Assembly: GCF_018310345.1 (NCBI RefSeq)
Contig: NZ_JAGXBY010000003.1
Location: forward strand, 124,001 to 188,000
Reading direction: 5' to 3'
Source: Ornithinibacillus massiliensis
GTDB taxonomy: Bacteria; Bacillota; Bacilli; Bacillales; Amphibacillaceae
DNA length: 64,000 bases
Part shown: piece by piece, positions 43,973-51,799 of the stretch
Position numbering within the stretch: the first letter of the stretch is position 1
How the letters are laid out: every line of letters begins with the position of its first letter
Position numbers and translations under genes: made by a program
Notes under the pieces: model-generated
The model's input: only the letters and a program-made list of their open reading frames with translations
Databases searched by the model: none
Told to the model about the DNA's origin: nothing

Positions 43973-44701
43973 TTGGCAAGAAAAGGTAAAATGCTAGAAA
44001 GAGAAATAAATAGTAGTTATCTCGGTGAAACCATGACACTGAAGATTTATTTGCCGGAGGCTTTTTCACCATTGTATAAATATCATATCTGTATCATGCA
44101 AGACGGCAATGACTATTATCAGTTAGGAAGAGTAGCAACAGTTAGTGACCAACTGCACGATGAGGCGGAAATTGAAAATACTATTTTTGTCGGTATTCAT
44201 TATAAAGACCGCTATGATCGGTTAAACAAATACCATCCGTCTGGTGAACAATATGATAGCTACTGTCATTTTATAATGAAAGAAGTTGTACCATTATTAG
44301 ACGACTTCCTCCCTACCTATCATATGGGAGGCGCCCGAGCGTTAATGGGAGATTCGTTAGCTGGTACCTTTGCATTACTGCTGGCGATTAAGTATCCGAA
44401 TACGTTTGGAAAAGTGATTATCCAATCACCTCTAGTCGATGATATCGTACTATCATTAGTTGATAAGGCTACTAACATTCAGGCATTAGATATTTACCAC
44501 ACCATTGGATTAGCAGAAACTAGTGTTCAAACGACGAGGGAGCACGATGTAGATTTTCTTACACCAAATAGAAAATTAAAAGAGCTGTTAGACCAGAAAG
44601 GATTAACTTATCACTATAAGGAAATTCCTAATGGTGAACACACCTGGAAATATTGGCAACAAGATATGAAACATGCTTTAAAAACCATTTTTACTGACTA
44701 A
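43973..44701 (+). CDS. yjcH: Alpha/beta-hydrolase esterase (YjcH-like)
   Basis: About 242 aa, D-type esterase fold. Nucleophile GDSLAG (Ser in G-x-S-x-G), with acid and His in the C-terminal part (NGEHTWKYW). Related to the enterochelin/IroE esterase family; the natural ester is unknown. The start is probably TTG 43973 (GGGGTG 7 nt upstream), not the ATG 27 bp earlier. The order yjcH-yjcG-yjcF matches the B. subtilis cluster. Confidence 0.85.
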   Translation: MARKGKMLEREINSSYLGETMTLKIYLPEAFSPLYKYHICIMQDGNDYYQLGRVATVSDQLHDEAEIENTIFVGIHYKDRYDRLNKYHPSGEQYDSYCHFIMKEVVPLLDDFLPTYHMGGARALMGDSLAGTFALLLAIKYPNTFGKVIIQSPLVDDIVLSLVDKATNIQALDIYHTIGLAETSVQTTREHDVDFLTPNRKLKELLDQKGLTYHYKEIPNGEHTWKYWQQDMKHALKTIFTD

Positions 44702-44811
44702 TTTACGGGTTGTTGTAAATAGGTAAAAAAACACTTTCATTACAGCAGTTTTTGGTATAAATTAAAATGTACAAATGTACTCATACGGATAAATGAATAG
44801 GAGGTTTTTAC

Positions 44812-45330
44812 ATGAAATACGGTATCGCAATTTTTCCATCCAAAAAAATTCAAGATGAAGCTAACTCGTATCGGAAGCGTTATGATCCGCATTATCCATT
44901 AATTCCACCACATATCACGATAAAAGAAGCTTTTGAAGCAGATGATCATATGATTGAGGAATTAATACCAGAACTAAAACGTGTTGCTAACAAAACAAAA
45001 GCCTTTACTATTCGAATTAATAAAGTGAGTTCTTTTGTTCCTGTGACGAACACCATATACTTAAAAGTAGAACCTACACCAGAACTTACAGCGTTATATG
45101 AAAATCTTCATACGGGAAAATTCCCACAAAACGAGCGCTATACATTTGTACCTCATATTACGATTGGCCAAAAATTATTAGATGATGAATACTCGGATAT
45201 TTTGGGTCAATTGAAAATGAAAAGCTTCCAGTTCGAAGAAGTAGTTGATCGCTTCCAGCTTCTTTATCAATTAGAAAATGGTTCTTGGACGGTTTATGAA
45301 TCATTCGTATTTGGGAAGGAACTTGTATGA
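44812..45330 (+). CDS. yjcG: 2H phosphoesterase / 2'-5' RNA ligase-like (YjcG)
   Basis: 172 aa. Two HxT/S-type motifs, PPHITIKEAF and VPHITIGQKL, give the paired histidines of the 2H phosphoesterase fold, which acts on 2',3'-cyclic or 2'-5' phosphodiester bonds. Strong ribosome site AGGAGG. Its stop overlaps the start of yjcF by 4 bp, so the two are coupled. In vivo substrate unknown. Confidence 0.92.
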   Translation: MKYGIAIFPSKKIQDEANSYRKRYDPHYPLIPPHITIKEAFEADDHMIEELIPELKRVANKTKAFTIRINKVSSFVPVTNTIYLKVEPTPELTALYENLHTGKFPQNERYTFVPHITIGQKLLDDEYSDILGQLKMKSFQFEEVVDRFQLLYQLENGSWTVYESFVFGKELV

Positions 45331-45752
45331 ACATCAAAATAGCTAAAACAGCTGAAGAAAAGAAACAGGCATATGACGTGCGTACAAGCGTATTTGTGAA
45401 GGAGCAACAGGTTCCGCCAGAAGAAGAACTGGATGAATTCGATGAAACAGCGATTCATTTCGTTGGATTCATGGATGAACACCCTATTGCTGCTAGCAGA
45501 TTACGATTTGTTGAAGAATACGGTAAACTGGAACGGATTTGTATCTTAAAAGAATACCGTGGCAAATCGTTTGGAAGAGCCATGATGGAAGCCATGGAAG
45601 CGACAATTAAAGAAAAAGGTTATTTCAAAGCCAAATTAAATGCCCAAACCCATGCTGAGGAATTTTACAAAAAATTAGGCTACCACACTGTTTCAGGTGA
45701 ATTTATGGATGCTGGAATACCACATGTGACAATGATAAAAGAATTGCAATAA
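45327..45752 (+). CDS. yjcF: GNAT acetyltransferase (YjcF-like)
   Basis: 141 aa. ElaA/YjcF-type GNAT: VRTSVFVKEQQVP at the N-terminus, ERICILKEYRGKSFGRAMMEAM as the coenzyme-A loop, and AQTHAEEFYKKLGY. Acceptor unknown. ATG inside the end of yjcG (ATGA overlap). Confidence 0.9.
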   Translation: MNIKIAKTAEEKKQAYDVRTSVFVKEQQVPPEEELDEFDETAIHFVGFMDEHPIAASRLRFVEEYGKLERICILKEYRGKSFGRAMMEAMEATIKEKGYFKAKLNAQTHAEEFYKKLGYHTVSGEFMDAGIPHVTMIKELQ

Positions 45753-45781
45753 ACAGTTCGCTGGGCGAGCTGTTTTTTTAT
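45752..45781 (+). terminator. Terminator of the yjcHGF group
   Basis: AACAG.TTCGC and GCGAG.CTGTT pair, followed by T7. Confidence 0.85.
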
Positions 45782-45840
45782 TTTCACGCATTACATAGCA
45801 CAATTGGGAAACCCTATTAGTGGAAAGGGGACGGTTAATT

Positions 45841-46542
45841 GTGCCTTCATATTCTCAAATGCTAGTGGACACTATTTTTGGTTTCTTTGCTCTATTTCTC
45901 CTGACAAAAATTCTAGGAAAAACACAAATATCACAACTAACTGCCTTTGACTTCATTTCAGCAATCATCCTTGGTGAATTGGTTGGGAATGCTTTATTTG
46001 ATGACAACTCAGGTATATTACAAATTGGGTATGTTCTATTATTATGGGGTAGTTTATTATATGTCACAGAAATTATCACCCAAAAATTCAAGTCAACAAG
46101 ACCTTTATTAGAGGGATCACCAGAAATAGTGATACGTAAAGGAAAATTAATTAGAGATGTGATGAAAAAGAATAAATTAGACATCAATCAATTGCAGCAT
46201 ATGCTCCGTGGTAAAGATGTATTCACTTTACGAGAGGTGGAGTATGCTATATTAGAAACGAATGGTACATTATCTGTATTAAAAAAGTCAGATTTCCAAA
46301 CGCCTACACGGAAGGATATGAAGCTAGCACCTCAACCTGCTAATCTTTCTGTAACGTTAATTAATGATGGGGAAATCATTTATGACAACTTACAGGAAAG
46401 AAACTTGACCGAGGAATGGCTAATGGATGAGTTAAAAGAACAAGGATACGATAATGTAAAGGATGTTTTTTATGCTGAATACATGAAGGATGAGGAATTA
46501 TTAGTGTTACCATTTATTAATCGAGGAAAACAAAAGAAATAG
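45841..46542 (+). CDS. DUF421 (YetF/YrbG/YkjA-like) membrane protein
   Basis: About 233 aa. Three N-terminal helices with LTKILGKTQISQLTAFDFISAIILGELVGNALFD, then two small cytoplasmic domains (RPLLEGSPEIVIRKGKL..., LMDELKEQGYDNVKDVFYAEYMKDEELLV), the DUF421/DUF1657 arrangement. Function is unknown; relatives in spore formers can be forespore genes. The GTG at 45841 follows AAAGGGG; a GTG 21 bp earlier has no site. The first palindromic repeat begins right after its stop. Confidence 0.85.
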   Translation: MPSYSQMLVDTIFGFFALFLLTKILGKTQISQLTAFDFISAIILGELVGNALFDDNSGILQIGYVLLLWGSLLYVTEIITQKFKSTRPLLEGSPEIVIRKGKLIRDVMKKNKLDINQLQHMLRGKDVFTLREVEYAILETNGTLSVLKKSDFQTPTRKDMKLAPQPANLSVTLINDGEIIYDNLQERNLTEEWLMDELKEQGYDNVKDVFYAEYMKDEELLVLPFINRGKQKK

Positions 46543-46559
46543 CATGATGGCGAAGTTGA

Positions 46560-46850
46560 TAGGAGACTGGGACAAAAGGATGAATCTTAAAGTAAAACCG
46601 AATGATGAGCTACGACCACGCTCCGGAAATATACTTGCGGTTGCTTCCAGTACAGGGGCGACATCTGCTCGAGAGAACCTCGCAGTGTCTTCTTTACCGC
46701 CGGGCGGCTGCCTTAGCCTCCTCGTGCTACTTCTTTAGGGGTCTCAACCTTGCCCTTTCCTCCCGCAGGAGTCTACGTATATTTTCGGAGCTAGTATCGT
46801 GTATCATTCGGTTTTACATTTAATTCTATTAGTTATGTCCTAACCTCTTC
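46560..46850. repeat. Palindromic intergenic repeat, copy 1
   Basis: About 290 bp with nested inverted arms: outer GACTGGGACAAAA against TTATGTCCTAACCTC, GTAAAACCGAATGAT (46591-46605) against ATCATTCGGTTTTAC (46803-46817), and inner GCTCCGGAAATATAC (46620-46634) against GTATATTTTCGGAGC. The GC-rich centre contains TCCTCCCGCAGGAGTC. A second copy in the same orientation lies at 49915-50205. Elements of this look are common between genes in Bacillaceae. Confidence 0.85.
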
Positions 46851-47497
46851 TTTCATTTTTCTAATATCAACCACCATTTCATCAAACATCTTCGGAAATG
46901 TGTTCGGTTCATCCTTTATGTACAAAAGTTTATTAGAAGCAAAATAATCCCTTCCTAGTGAAACTCCTATTGGATAATCAATCGCATGTGCAGCAATTAA
47001 TTCTGCAGAACGAGCATTTTCATAACGCAACAAGAAATCCGTTCTTAATATCATTTGAATTTCACTTAAAATAGGATGTGGCCCATTTACCTTGATATTT
47101 CTCGACGCAATAAAACCATGTTGATCCTTAATCGTTGTACCACCTGCAAGCTTATCATCTAAAGCAGCAAAGTAAACCTGTTTGATTTTGGAAAGGATAA
47201 TGGCACCGAAACATTGAATACATGGTTCCATTGTGGAATAAATTGCTGCCCCCTCGAGTTGGTTATAATCACTTAGCTCTAATTGTAGTAATACATTCAT
47301 TTCAGCATGTGCTAAACGATTGGAACAAATTTGCTTTGCTGGGGCAGTTTTTTCATGTATTCTATTTCTTCCTTCTAACATAATTTCTCCATCCTGGTTA
47401 ACAAGTACTGCACCTATTGGGATAGACCCATGACAATATGCCTCCCAAGCTTGTAAGAAACTTCTTTTCCATGGTTCTCCAAATCACACCATCTCAT
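46833..47497 (-). pseudogene. Nucleoside/tRNA-adenosine-type deaminase, frameshifted near its start
   Basis: A good start (AAAGAGGG then ATG at 47497) opens MRWCDLEN, but the deaminase sequence PWKRSFLQAWEAYCHGSIPIGAVLVNQDG... continues only in the -1 frame; one missing base near 47475 explains this. After that the frame is open to 46833 with HAEMNVLL and PCIQC, the zinc and catalytic motifs. The only in-frame ATG (47381) would drop the essential first strand and helix. The last codons (EVRT-stop) are supplied by the palindromic repeat arm. A sequencing error is possible. Confidence 0.65.
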
Positions 47498-47631
47498 ACG
47501 TATCCCTCTTTATTTTCATTATTTTATAAAAATTATAACATAATGAAATAAAAGAAAAATACTTCTATATAAAGTGCGCTTAATTACATTGAACTAAGTT
47601 AAGCTACACGCCATACACATCATCCAACCTA

Positions 47632-47904
47632 CTAAATACGTTCATTAATAAATTGCCCTAAACCTGTAATCTCTGTATAGATAGCATCGACTTCACTAAA
47701 TTCGGAAACAGATTGCTCCACTTCATTTAGAATCAAGTCTACTTTATTATTCCTAATTTCTTCTTGATGCTGTAATTCTTCATATTTTGCCTGTAATCCA
47801 GCTTTATATGGTTTTTCCACGGTCGTAATTGTTCTTTTATTCGTTACCATTCTTCTTTGATAATCGGAATACTCATGTTGTTGAATTGGTAATATATATC
47901 CCAT
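47632..47904 (-). CDS. Small coiled-coil-like protein near coat genes, unknown
   Basis: 90 aa, starts MGYILPIQQHEYSDYQRRM and is rich in Glu/Gln/Lys with helix-forming heptads (LQAKYEELQHQEEIRNNKVDLILNEVEQSV). No cysteines, no signal. GAGGAGG 8 nt before the ATG. A sigma-K-like -10 (CATAAACTA) lies upstream but without a matching -35. Possibly spore-related by context. Confidence 0.6.
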   Translation of the reverse strand: MGYILPIQQHEYSDYQRRMVTNKRTITTVEKPYKAGLQAKYEELQHQEEIRNNKVDLILNEVEQSVSEFSEVDAIYTEITGLGQFINERI

Positions 47905-47976
47905 ATTTCTACCTCCTCAACCCTATTTGTAAAGTTATTCGTAATTTTCTATTAGTTTATGTCTGTTCTATAATAC

Positions 47977-48174
47977 TTACTCCCCCATTCTTTTTTCAAA
48001 ATCCTTTATCCAATTTTCAATATCTGTCATATTCTTCATAAAACGTGTATTCCACGCAATCATTTCCTTTTCAAATAGTACCTTTTTCTTTTCCGGACTT
48101 TGCAACCATTTTTCATTCTTTTCAAGGTGTCTTTCTATAATTTCGAGATTTTTCATGAATTTTTCTCTATCCAT
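47977..48174 (-). CDS. Small helical charged protein, unknown
   Basis: 65 aa, strongly charged helix (MDREKFMKNLEIIERHLEKNEKWLQSPEKKK). GGAGGGAAGAA before the ATG supports the shorter start; the upstream part of the longer frame covers the preceding gene's terminator. Role unknown, sits in the coat-gene cluster. Confidence 0.6.
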   Translation of the reverse strand: MDREKFMKNLEIIERHLEKNEKWLQSPEKKKVLFEKEMIAWNTRFMKNMTDIENWIKDFEKRMGE

Positions 48175-48198
48175 TTCTTCCCTCCATTCCTTTATAAG

Positions 48199-48227
48199 CA
48201 AAAAAAAGGCAGCAATTAAGCTGCTTA
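48199..48227 (-). terminator. Terminator of the small gene at 48262
   Basis: GCAGC-TTAATT-GCTGC followed by C and T7 on the minus strand. Confidence 0.85.
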
Positions 48228-48261
48228 TAGTTATGGATGGTGGCAAACTAATGTTAATACG

Positions 48262-48477
48262 TTAAATCCAAGAAAATGGTCCGCGACCTTTTCTTTCATC
48301 GTCTAATTCATCATGGTCACGGTTATCTATGCTGCTTGACTCATATCTTTCATTACCTTCGTCTTGTCTGAATCCACCAAAGAAACGATCTCGTTTTCTT
48401 TCCGGTCTAATAATGACATTTTCTGCTTCAATAACAAGGTCTTTAACACGAATTACTCTTCTATTATTCTCTGACAT
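48262..48477 (-). CDS. Small spore-cluster protein, unknown
   Basis: 71 aa: an Arg/Val-rich N-terminus (MSENNRRVIRVKDLVIEAENVIIRPERKRDRFFGG), then an Asp/Glu/Arg-rich tail. GGAGGAG before the ATG. A sigma-K-like -10 (CATAGACTA, 48519-48511) lies 35 bp upstream, and it is divergent from the CotY/Z gene, so a mother-cell coat-associated protein is plausible. Confidence 0.6.
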   Translation of the reverse strand: MSENNRRVIRVKDLVIEAENVIIRPERKRDRFFGGFRQDEGNERYESSSIDNRDHDELDDERKGRGPFSWI

Positions 48478-48510
48478 GAATGTCACTCCTCCATGATATT
48501 TGCTCGATAT

Positions 48511-48538
48511 TAGTCTATGTCATTATTTAAAATGGGTA
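48511..48538 (-). promoter_or_regulatory. Sigma-K-like promoter of the small spore-cluster gene
   Basis: CATAGACTA fits the CATAnnnTA -10. An AC-containing -35 (ACCC) lies 15 bp further up, slightly short spacing. Confidence 0.4.
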
Positions 48539-48630
48539 TGGTCAAGTGCCCTTTTTATTCCTATTTATTTGATTGTTTTACTTCATTAAACATGGATAAA
48601 TACCTAAAAATATTTATCGTACAGTCGCCC

Positions 48631-48659
48631 ACACCATATAACACGATGTACATATTCTA
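48631..48659 (+). promoter_or_regulatory. Sigma-K-like promoter of the CotY/CotZ gene
   Basis: ACA (48631-48633), 17 bp, CATATTCTA (48651-48659): matches the late mother-cell sigma-K pattern. Predicted start about 37 bp before the ATG. Confidence 0.6.
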
Positions 48660-48702
48660 TTAGAGACAATAGTCAATTAGCTTTAGAAAGGAGAAATGTT
48701 TC

Positions 48703-49194
48703 ATGGGTTGTGGCCATGGTAGAGTAGAAGGTGTATCAGCAAAAGAAAACTGCGTTTGTGAGATTCTTCGTGATATTGTAGATGCTCAAAACGATGTTAT
48801 TGAAAATTGCTGTGATACTAGTTGTGAGCAATCAATCAATGATTTATTAGGTGAAACAGATCCAGGTAATGGGTTGGATACGGTACCTGTCATTTTATAC
48901 TGCGCAGGTGATTGCAAGCCATTTAAAGGATTTGGTGCAAGACGTGGGAACGGATTAGGAACTATCGGTAAGCTTCAATCTAGCTTTATCTTCCGTGTGA
49001 AAACTGTAACAGACGACTGCTGTGCTGTTCTAGAGTTACTACGTGATCCTAACGATCCTTGCGAATGTGATCATTTAAAGGATCCTTGTGATCAATCAAC
49101 TCATAATCTAGAAAACACTGGTATCTGTATCACTGTTGACCTAGATTGCTTCTGTCATGTAACTTGCTTACCAGCTATTAGTGTATTTGATTGA
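48703..49194 (+). CDS. Spore coat protein, CotY/CotZ (ExsY-like) family
   Basis: 163 aa with 17 cysteines, many in CC, CxC and CxxxC groupings (ENCVCEIL, ENCCDTSCEQS, DDCCAVLE, PCECDHLKDPCD, DCFCHVTC). This family forms the disulfide-linked outer coat/exosporium crust by ordered self-assembly. Strong AAAGGAG site and a sigma-K-like promoter. CotY and CotZ are too alike to separate from sequence alone; only one copy is present. Convergent with cotO. Confidence 0.93.
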   Translation: MGCGHGRVEGVSAKENCVCEILRDIVDAQNDVIENCCDTSCEQSINDLLGETDPGNGLDTVPVILYCAGDCKPFKGFGARRGNGLGTIGKLQSSFIFRVKTVTDDCCAVLELLRDPNDPCECDHLKDPCDQSTHNLENTGICITVDLDCFCHVTCLPAISVFD

Positions 49195-49202
49195 TAAATA
49201 AG

Positions 49203-49240
49203 AACACCATGGGATAGCTTTCCATGGTGTTTTCTTTTAC
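49203..49240. terminator. Terminator between CotY/Z and cotO
   Basis: AACACCATGG pairs with CCATGGTGTT, T-rich downstream. Confidence 0.85.
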
Positions 49241-49243
49241 TAT

Positions 49244-49807
49244 TTAAAACCCTAAAAGTCTAATATCTGTAATATCTTCTATTGAAACCTCTGTTGTTCT
49301 TCTTCCGACCCTCATCTTTATCACTTCATTTTCCTTGTCTAACATGATCCCTCGATACTTATTGTCGTTTGTAACTACTTCACACCGCATTCTTGGTAAA
49401 TGACTTGGTGTTTTTATGAAATAGTCTATTTTTTCCATAAGGGTCATTTCTTTAAACTTCTTCCGCTCTAATTTATTATCCTCCGACACTTCCTCCAAGC
49501 TTGATGAGGATGATTCCATCTCTTCTAGCTCTTGTGTAGGAAAAGATGGACGTCTCTTTTTCACTTGTGGTTCTTTTACTTCATTGGCATTCGATATCCC
49601 TGTACTAAATGCGTTTAAACTAGGTCTTTTTTTTATTGTCTCTTGTGATTTAGCTCCAGCTTCTGAATGGGTAGGCGATGAGGAGACAGATTGGTTTGTT
49701 TGTTTTTTTGTAGACGTATAGGAATGCTGCATCGGTGCGGTTGGCGTATCCACTGTGGGCTGATGAATGTATAGTAACGGTTCTCTTGCATATTTTCTGC
49801 GTTTCAT
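49244..49807 (-). CDS. cotO: Spore coat assembly protein CotO
   Basis: 187 aa. Begins MKRRKYAREPLLYIHQPTV, has a long Ser/Thr/Lys-rich disordered middle (30-125), and ends in a small domain, FKEMTLMEKIDYFIKTPSHLPRMRCEV...GIMLDKENEVIKM, typical of CotO (YjbX). CotO controls outer coat/crust organisation with the CotY/Z proteins encoded next to it. GAAAGGGG lies before the ATG. Slightly shorter than B. subtilis CotO, mainly in the disordered part. Confidence 0.88.
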   Translation of the reverse strand: MKRRKYAREPLLYIHQPTVDTPTAPMQHSYTSTKKQTNQSVSSSPTHSEAGAKSQETIKKRPSLNAFSTGISNANEVKEPQVKKRRPSFPTQELEEMESSSSSLEEVSEDNKLERKKFKEMTLMEKIDYFIKTPSHLPRMRCEVVTNDNKYRGIMLDKENEVIKMRVGRRTTEVSIEDITDIRLLGF

Positions 49808-49841
49808 TTACTAAACCCCTTTCTATTCTTTGTCGTCAACC

Positions 49842-49870
49842 TATTATATGACCTAAAGAATTAAATGGTG
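49842..49870 (-). promoter_or_regulatory. Sigma-K-like promoter of cotO
   Basis: On the minus strand CACC (49870-49867), 16 bp, CATATAATA (49850-49842): good fit to the sigma-K consensus. Confidence 0.6.
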
Positions 49871-49914
49871 TTAAATGCCTATTTATAAAAGTGCTTGTTC
49901 CTCGCAGAAAACTA

Positions 49915-50205
49915 AGAAGAGGATGGGACAAAAGAATTTACCTAGGAAAAACCGGATGATGAGCAAGGACCCCGCTCCAGAAATATACTTCATTTCACTT
50001 CCAATACAGGGGCGACATCTTCTCGAGAGAAACTCGCAGTGTCTTCTTTACCGCCGGTGGCTGGTGAGCCTTCTCGTGCTACTTCTTTAGGAGTCTCAAC
50101 CTTGCCCTATCCTCCTACAGGAGTCTACGTATATTTCCGGAGCTAGTATCGTGTATCATTCGATTTTACATTTAATTCTCTTATTTAAACCCAGCCTCCT
50201 TTCAA
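49915..50205. repeat. Palindromic intergenic repeat, copy 2
   Basis: Same element and orientation as 46560-46850: outer GAGGATGGGACAAAA against AAACCCAGCCTCC, then AACCGGATGAT, GCTCCAGAAATATAC against GTATATTTCCGGAGC, and a near-identical GC-rich centre (for example TCTCGAGAGAAACTCGCAG). The copies differ at scattered positions, so they are not a recent duplication. Confidence 0.85.
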
Positions 50206-50291
50206 GACATATCTATATTCGTTTACTTGGTTTATATAAAAAACCGAAAACCATATGCTTTTTTAGCTAAACAGTTATCTATACATATTGC

Positions 50292-51652
50292 TTATAACAA
50301 TAAACGCATAAAAGTCGTAGCTAGTCCAAAATATATTAGTACCGAAATAATATCATTTATCGTCGTAATAAATGGGCCGGAAGCTACAGCTGGATCAATA
50401 CGAAAACGATCCATTAGTAGTGGAATAAATGAACCAGCAAGTGTTGCCACAATCAAGGTTAACATGATTGATAAGCCAACTAGAATTCCTAAATATATGT
50501 TATCCTGCCATAAAAAGATGACGACAGTTATAATCAAACCACACACCGTTCCCGTGATAAGCCCGGTACCCGCTTCACGAAGAATCAATTTTAGCTTAGC
50601 AGAATCACCATATTCACCAGTAGCCAGTCCCCGAACAGCTACTGCTAGCGCCTGGGTTCCTGTATTCCCAGCCATCCCCCCAATTAACGGAATAAAAATA
50701 GAGAGTATGGTAACTTGATTTAAGGTTTCCTCAAACTGACCAATTAAACTAGCAGTCAATAATCCCAAGAATAATAATATAATTAACCATGGTAAACGTT
50801 TCTTTGCAGCTATTAAAGGATTAGTATCCTTACTATCCCCATCAGAAATACCTGCTAAGCGAGAATAATCTTCACTAGCCTCTTCTTCCATACATCTAAA
50901 ATATCATCAACGGTAATAATTCCTAATAAATGTTGTTGAAAATCAACAACTGGAACGGCAAGAAAATCATAATCCCGCATGGATTTAGCAACATCTTGCT
51001 GATTTTCTGCCACAGAGACGTGGAAAACTTTTTCATTCATAATACTTTCAATCGTTGTATGATCATCAGCAATGATAAGATCCCGTAATGACAGAACGCC
51101 GACTAATCTTTTATCACCATCGACCACATATAAATAATAAATCGTTTCCGCATCTGGAGCTTCTTCTTTCAACTGCTTCATTGTATCTTTCACGGTTTGC
51201 ATTTTGTTTACCGAGATGAACTAAGTTGTCATAATACTACCCGCAGTCTTTTCCTCATAATGAAGAAGATCCTTAATGTCTTCAGCATCCGCTTTATTCA
51301 TTATTGTTAAAAAGCTTACAACCTTTTCTTTCTCCATCTCATTTAGGATGTCCACCGCATCATCGGTCGACATTTCAGCAAATACCATGGAAGCATAGTT
51401 CGTATCCATTTCAGTGAAGAATGGTTGAATATCTTCAAGCCCAATATGCTCCATCATCGCCGCCACTTCCTCTGGAGAGAGGTAGCTATAAATTAACATA
51501 CGGTCCATTTTTTCTACTTCCGTAAAAAATAACGCCTGATCATATGGGTGCATGTCTAGAAAACGTTCTCTAAAACCGTATATATTTTCACTTTGCAAAA
51601 TTTCTAGAAGCCTATTGAACGCTTCCCCCTTTACTTCCTCTTTATTGTCCAT
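50292..51652 (-). pseudogene. mgtE: mgtE magnesium transporter, nonsense plus frameshift
   Basis: MgtE (about 450 aa) is an Mg2+ channel with a cytosolic N domain, two CBS domains and five membrane helices. Here the N domain (from ATG 51652) ends at TAG (51223-51221) after KTAGSIMTT; the same frame then resumes with FISVNKMQTVKDTMKQLKEEAPDAE (CBS). At 50891-50893 one base is missing in GATGT(n)ATGGAAGAAGAG, so the membrane part (EEEASEDYSRLAGISD onwards, to 50292) is in another frame. Everything else is well preserved. Two independent lesions argue for a true, recent pseudogene. Confidence 0.9.
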
Positions 51653-51799
51653 ATGCAACCCCCTTTTAAATATATCTATCATCGTTATACATACCTGTAA
51701 AAATCATTCATCTAATTACAGAAAGATGCTATAATAGTATAATGCGTAAACTATGTTTTAAAAATAACAAAAGTATCATATAGAAAGTAAGGAACAATC

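Noticed and set aside
46544..46823. Two short plus-strand frames after the DUF421 gene
   Set aside because: Both are translations of repeat copy 1.
49875..50090. 71-codon plus-strand frame
   Set aside because: It is a reading through the palindromic repeat and has no independent support.
50227..50718. 163-codon plus-strand frame
   Set aside because: Antisense shadow of the membrane part of mgtE.
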